In this document: positions 63,883-64,000 of the stretch, one piece after another | Position numbering within the stretch: position 1 is the first letter of the stretch | How the letters are laid out: every line of letters starts with the position of its first letter | DNA from: an uncultured Bacteroidota bacterium | Lineage (GTDB): Bacteria > Bacteroidota > Bacteroidia > B-17B0 > Aurantibacillaceae | Direction of reading: 5' to 3' | NCBI GenBank assembly: GCA_903893815.1 | Contig: CAITNS010000045.1 | Location: 1-64,000 of the forward strand | DNA: 64,000 nucleotides | Position numbers and translations under genes: made by a program | Notes under the pieces: model-generated | What the model was told of the DNA's origin: nothing | The model's database searches: none | The model's input: only the letters and a program-made list of their open reading frames with translations

Positions 63883-63914
63883 CGTATAGATTTATTATTT
63901 TTGTCGTATAGATT
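63883..63914 (+). promoter_or_regulatory. Candidate promoter and operator of the DUF6364 gene
   Basis: Direct repeats cgtatagatt at 63883-63892 and 63905-63914, 22 bp apart, flank the -7 box TATTTTTG (63896-63903). A TTG at 63874-63876 lies 19 bp upstream of the -7 box. Two repeats two helical turns apart around a promoter are typical of autorepression sites. Confidence 0.4.
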
Positions 63915-63928
63915 AAAAAATTATTGAC

Positions 63929-64000
63929 ATGGATGCAAAAATCACGTTATCATTTGATAAGCAAATTATAGAAAAAGCTAAACGATACGCTGAATCTCAA
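63929..64000 (+). CDS. DUF6364-type antitoxin, N-terminus only (3' end outside window)
   Basis: The first 24 codons, MDAKITLSFDKQIIEKAKRY then AESQ, match the beginning of DUF6364-family proteins, small ribbon-helix-helix-like antitoxins often paired with a PIN-domain toxin. The toxin gene would lie beyond the window edge. Confidence 0.7.
   Translation, partial: MDAKITLSFDKQIIEKAKRYAESQ

Noticed and set aside
1-64000. tRNA and rRNA genes
   Set aside because: I saw no cloverleaf with a GTTCRA T-loop or rRNA-like conserved segment by eye; a covariance-model search would be needed to exclude a tRNA fully.

Overview
The window is chromosomal DNA from a low-GC member of the Bacteroidota, Flavobacteria-like but not assignable below phylum from the sequence alone. 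Evidence for the phylum: gliding lipoprotein GldB beside nadE, proteins with type IX secretion C-terminal signals (type A at 29034-31112, type B at 59786-60787), an S46 dipeptidyl-peptidase, a SusC/TonB-type receptor with a carboxypeptidase-regulatory-like N-terminus, a bacterial GGGP synthase, and TAnnTTTG -7 promoter boxes. No rRNA, tRNA or CRISPR array was recognised.

Layout. 1-3223: two tandem paralogues with long Ala/Lys/Glu pentapeptide-repeat rods and a TPR-like C-terminus; the first is cut by the window edge. 3226-6862: DUF2461 protein, a decayed SpoIIE-type phosphatase, DUF3127 protein, asparaginase, FolB. 7006-10911: nadE with a zinc-ribbon gene, an outer-membrane barrel, gldB, a SprT-like protein. 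11088-14087: tex, then a toxin-antitoxin pair bounded by a duplicate of the tex 3' end and a truncated methyltransferase start. 14093-18546: fumarylacetoacetase, then a secreted protein/PAP2/GT39 operon. 18577-28990: a light-related cluster with three photolyase/cryptochrome genes, DUF2256, DUF2805, TspO, DUF2071, flavin reductase and SDR genes, split by an oppositely oriented ABC-transporter operon. 29034-38709: secreted metalloprotease, threonine aldolase, TonB receptor, PAP2, site-2 protease and NhaD antiporter. 38806-45330: amino-acid permease, IS remnant, an endonuclease III-peroxiredoxin fusion, DUF4197, cinA, a hydrolase. 45327-48294: a compact operon of PPTase, GGGP synthase, ThiE-like, PnuC and a nicotinamide riboside kinase-like gene. 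48395-58498: ahcY, ftsK, mtaB, CDGSH protein, S46 peptidase, purine nucleoside phosphorylase, lpxK. 58560-64000: a PHB-depolymerase-like esterase coupled to a type IX cargo protein, a propeller histidine kinase split by one in-frame stop, and the start of a DUF6364 antitoxin-like gene.

The items most worth a second look are the endonuclease III/lysine-rich linker/peroxiredoxin fusion, the toxin-antitoxin islet that carries its own copy of the tex 3' end, the dense photolyase cluster with non-track small genes and an SDR lacking its catalytic tyrosine, the single-codon lesion in the sensor kinase, and several families of intergenic palindromic repeats.
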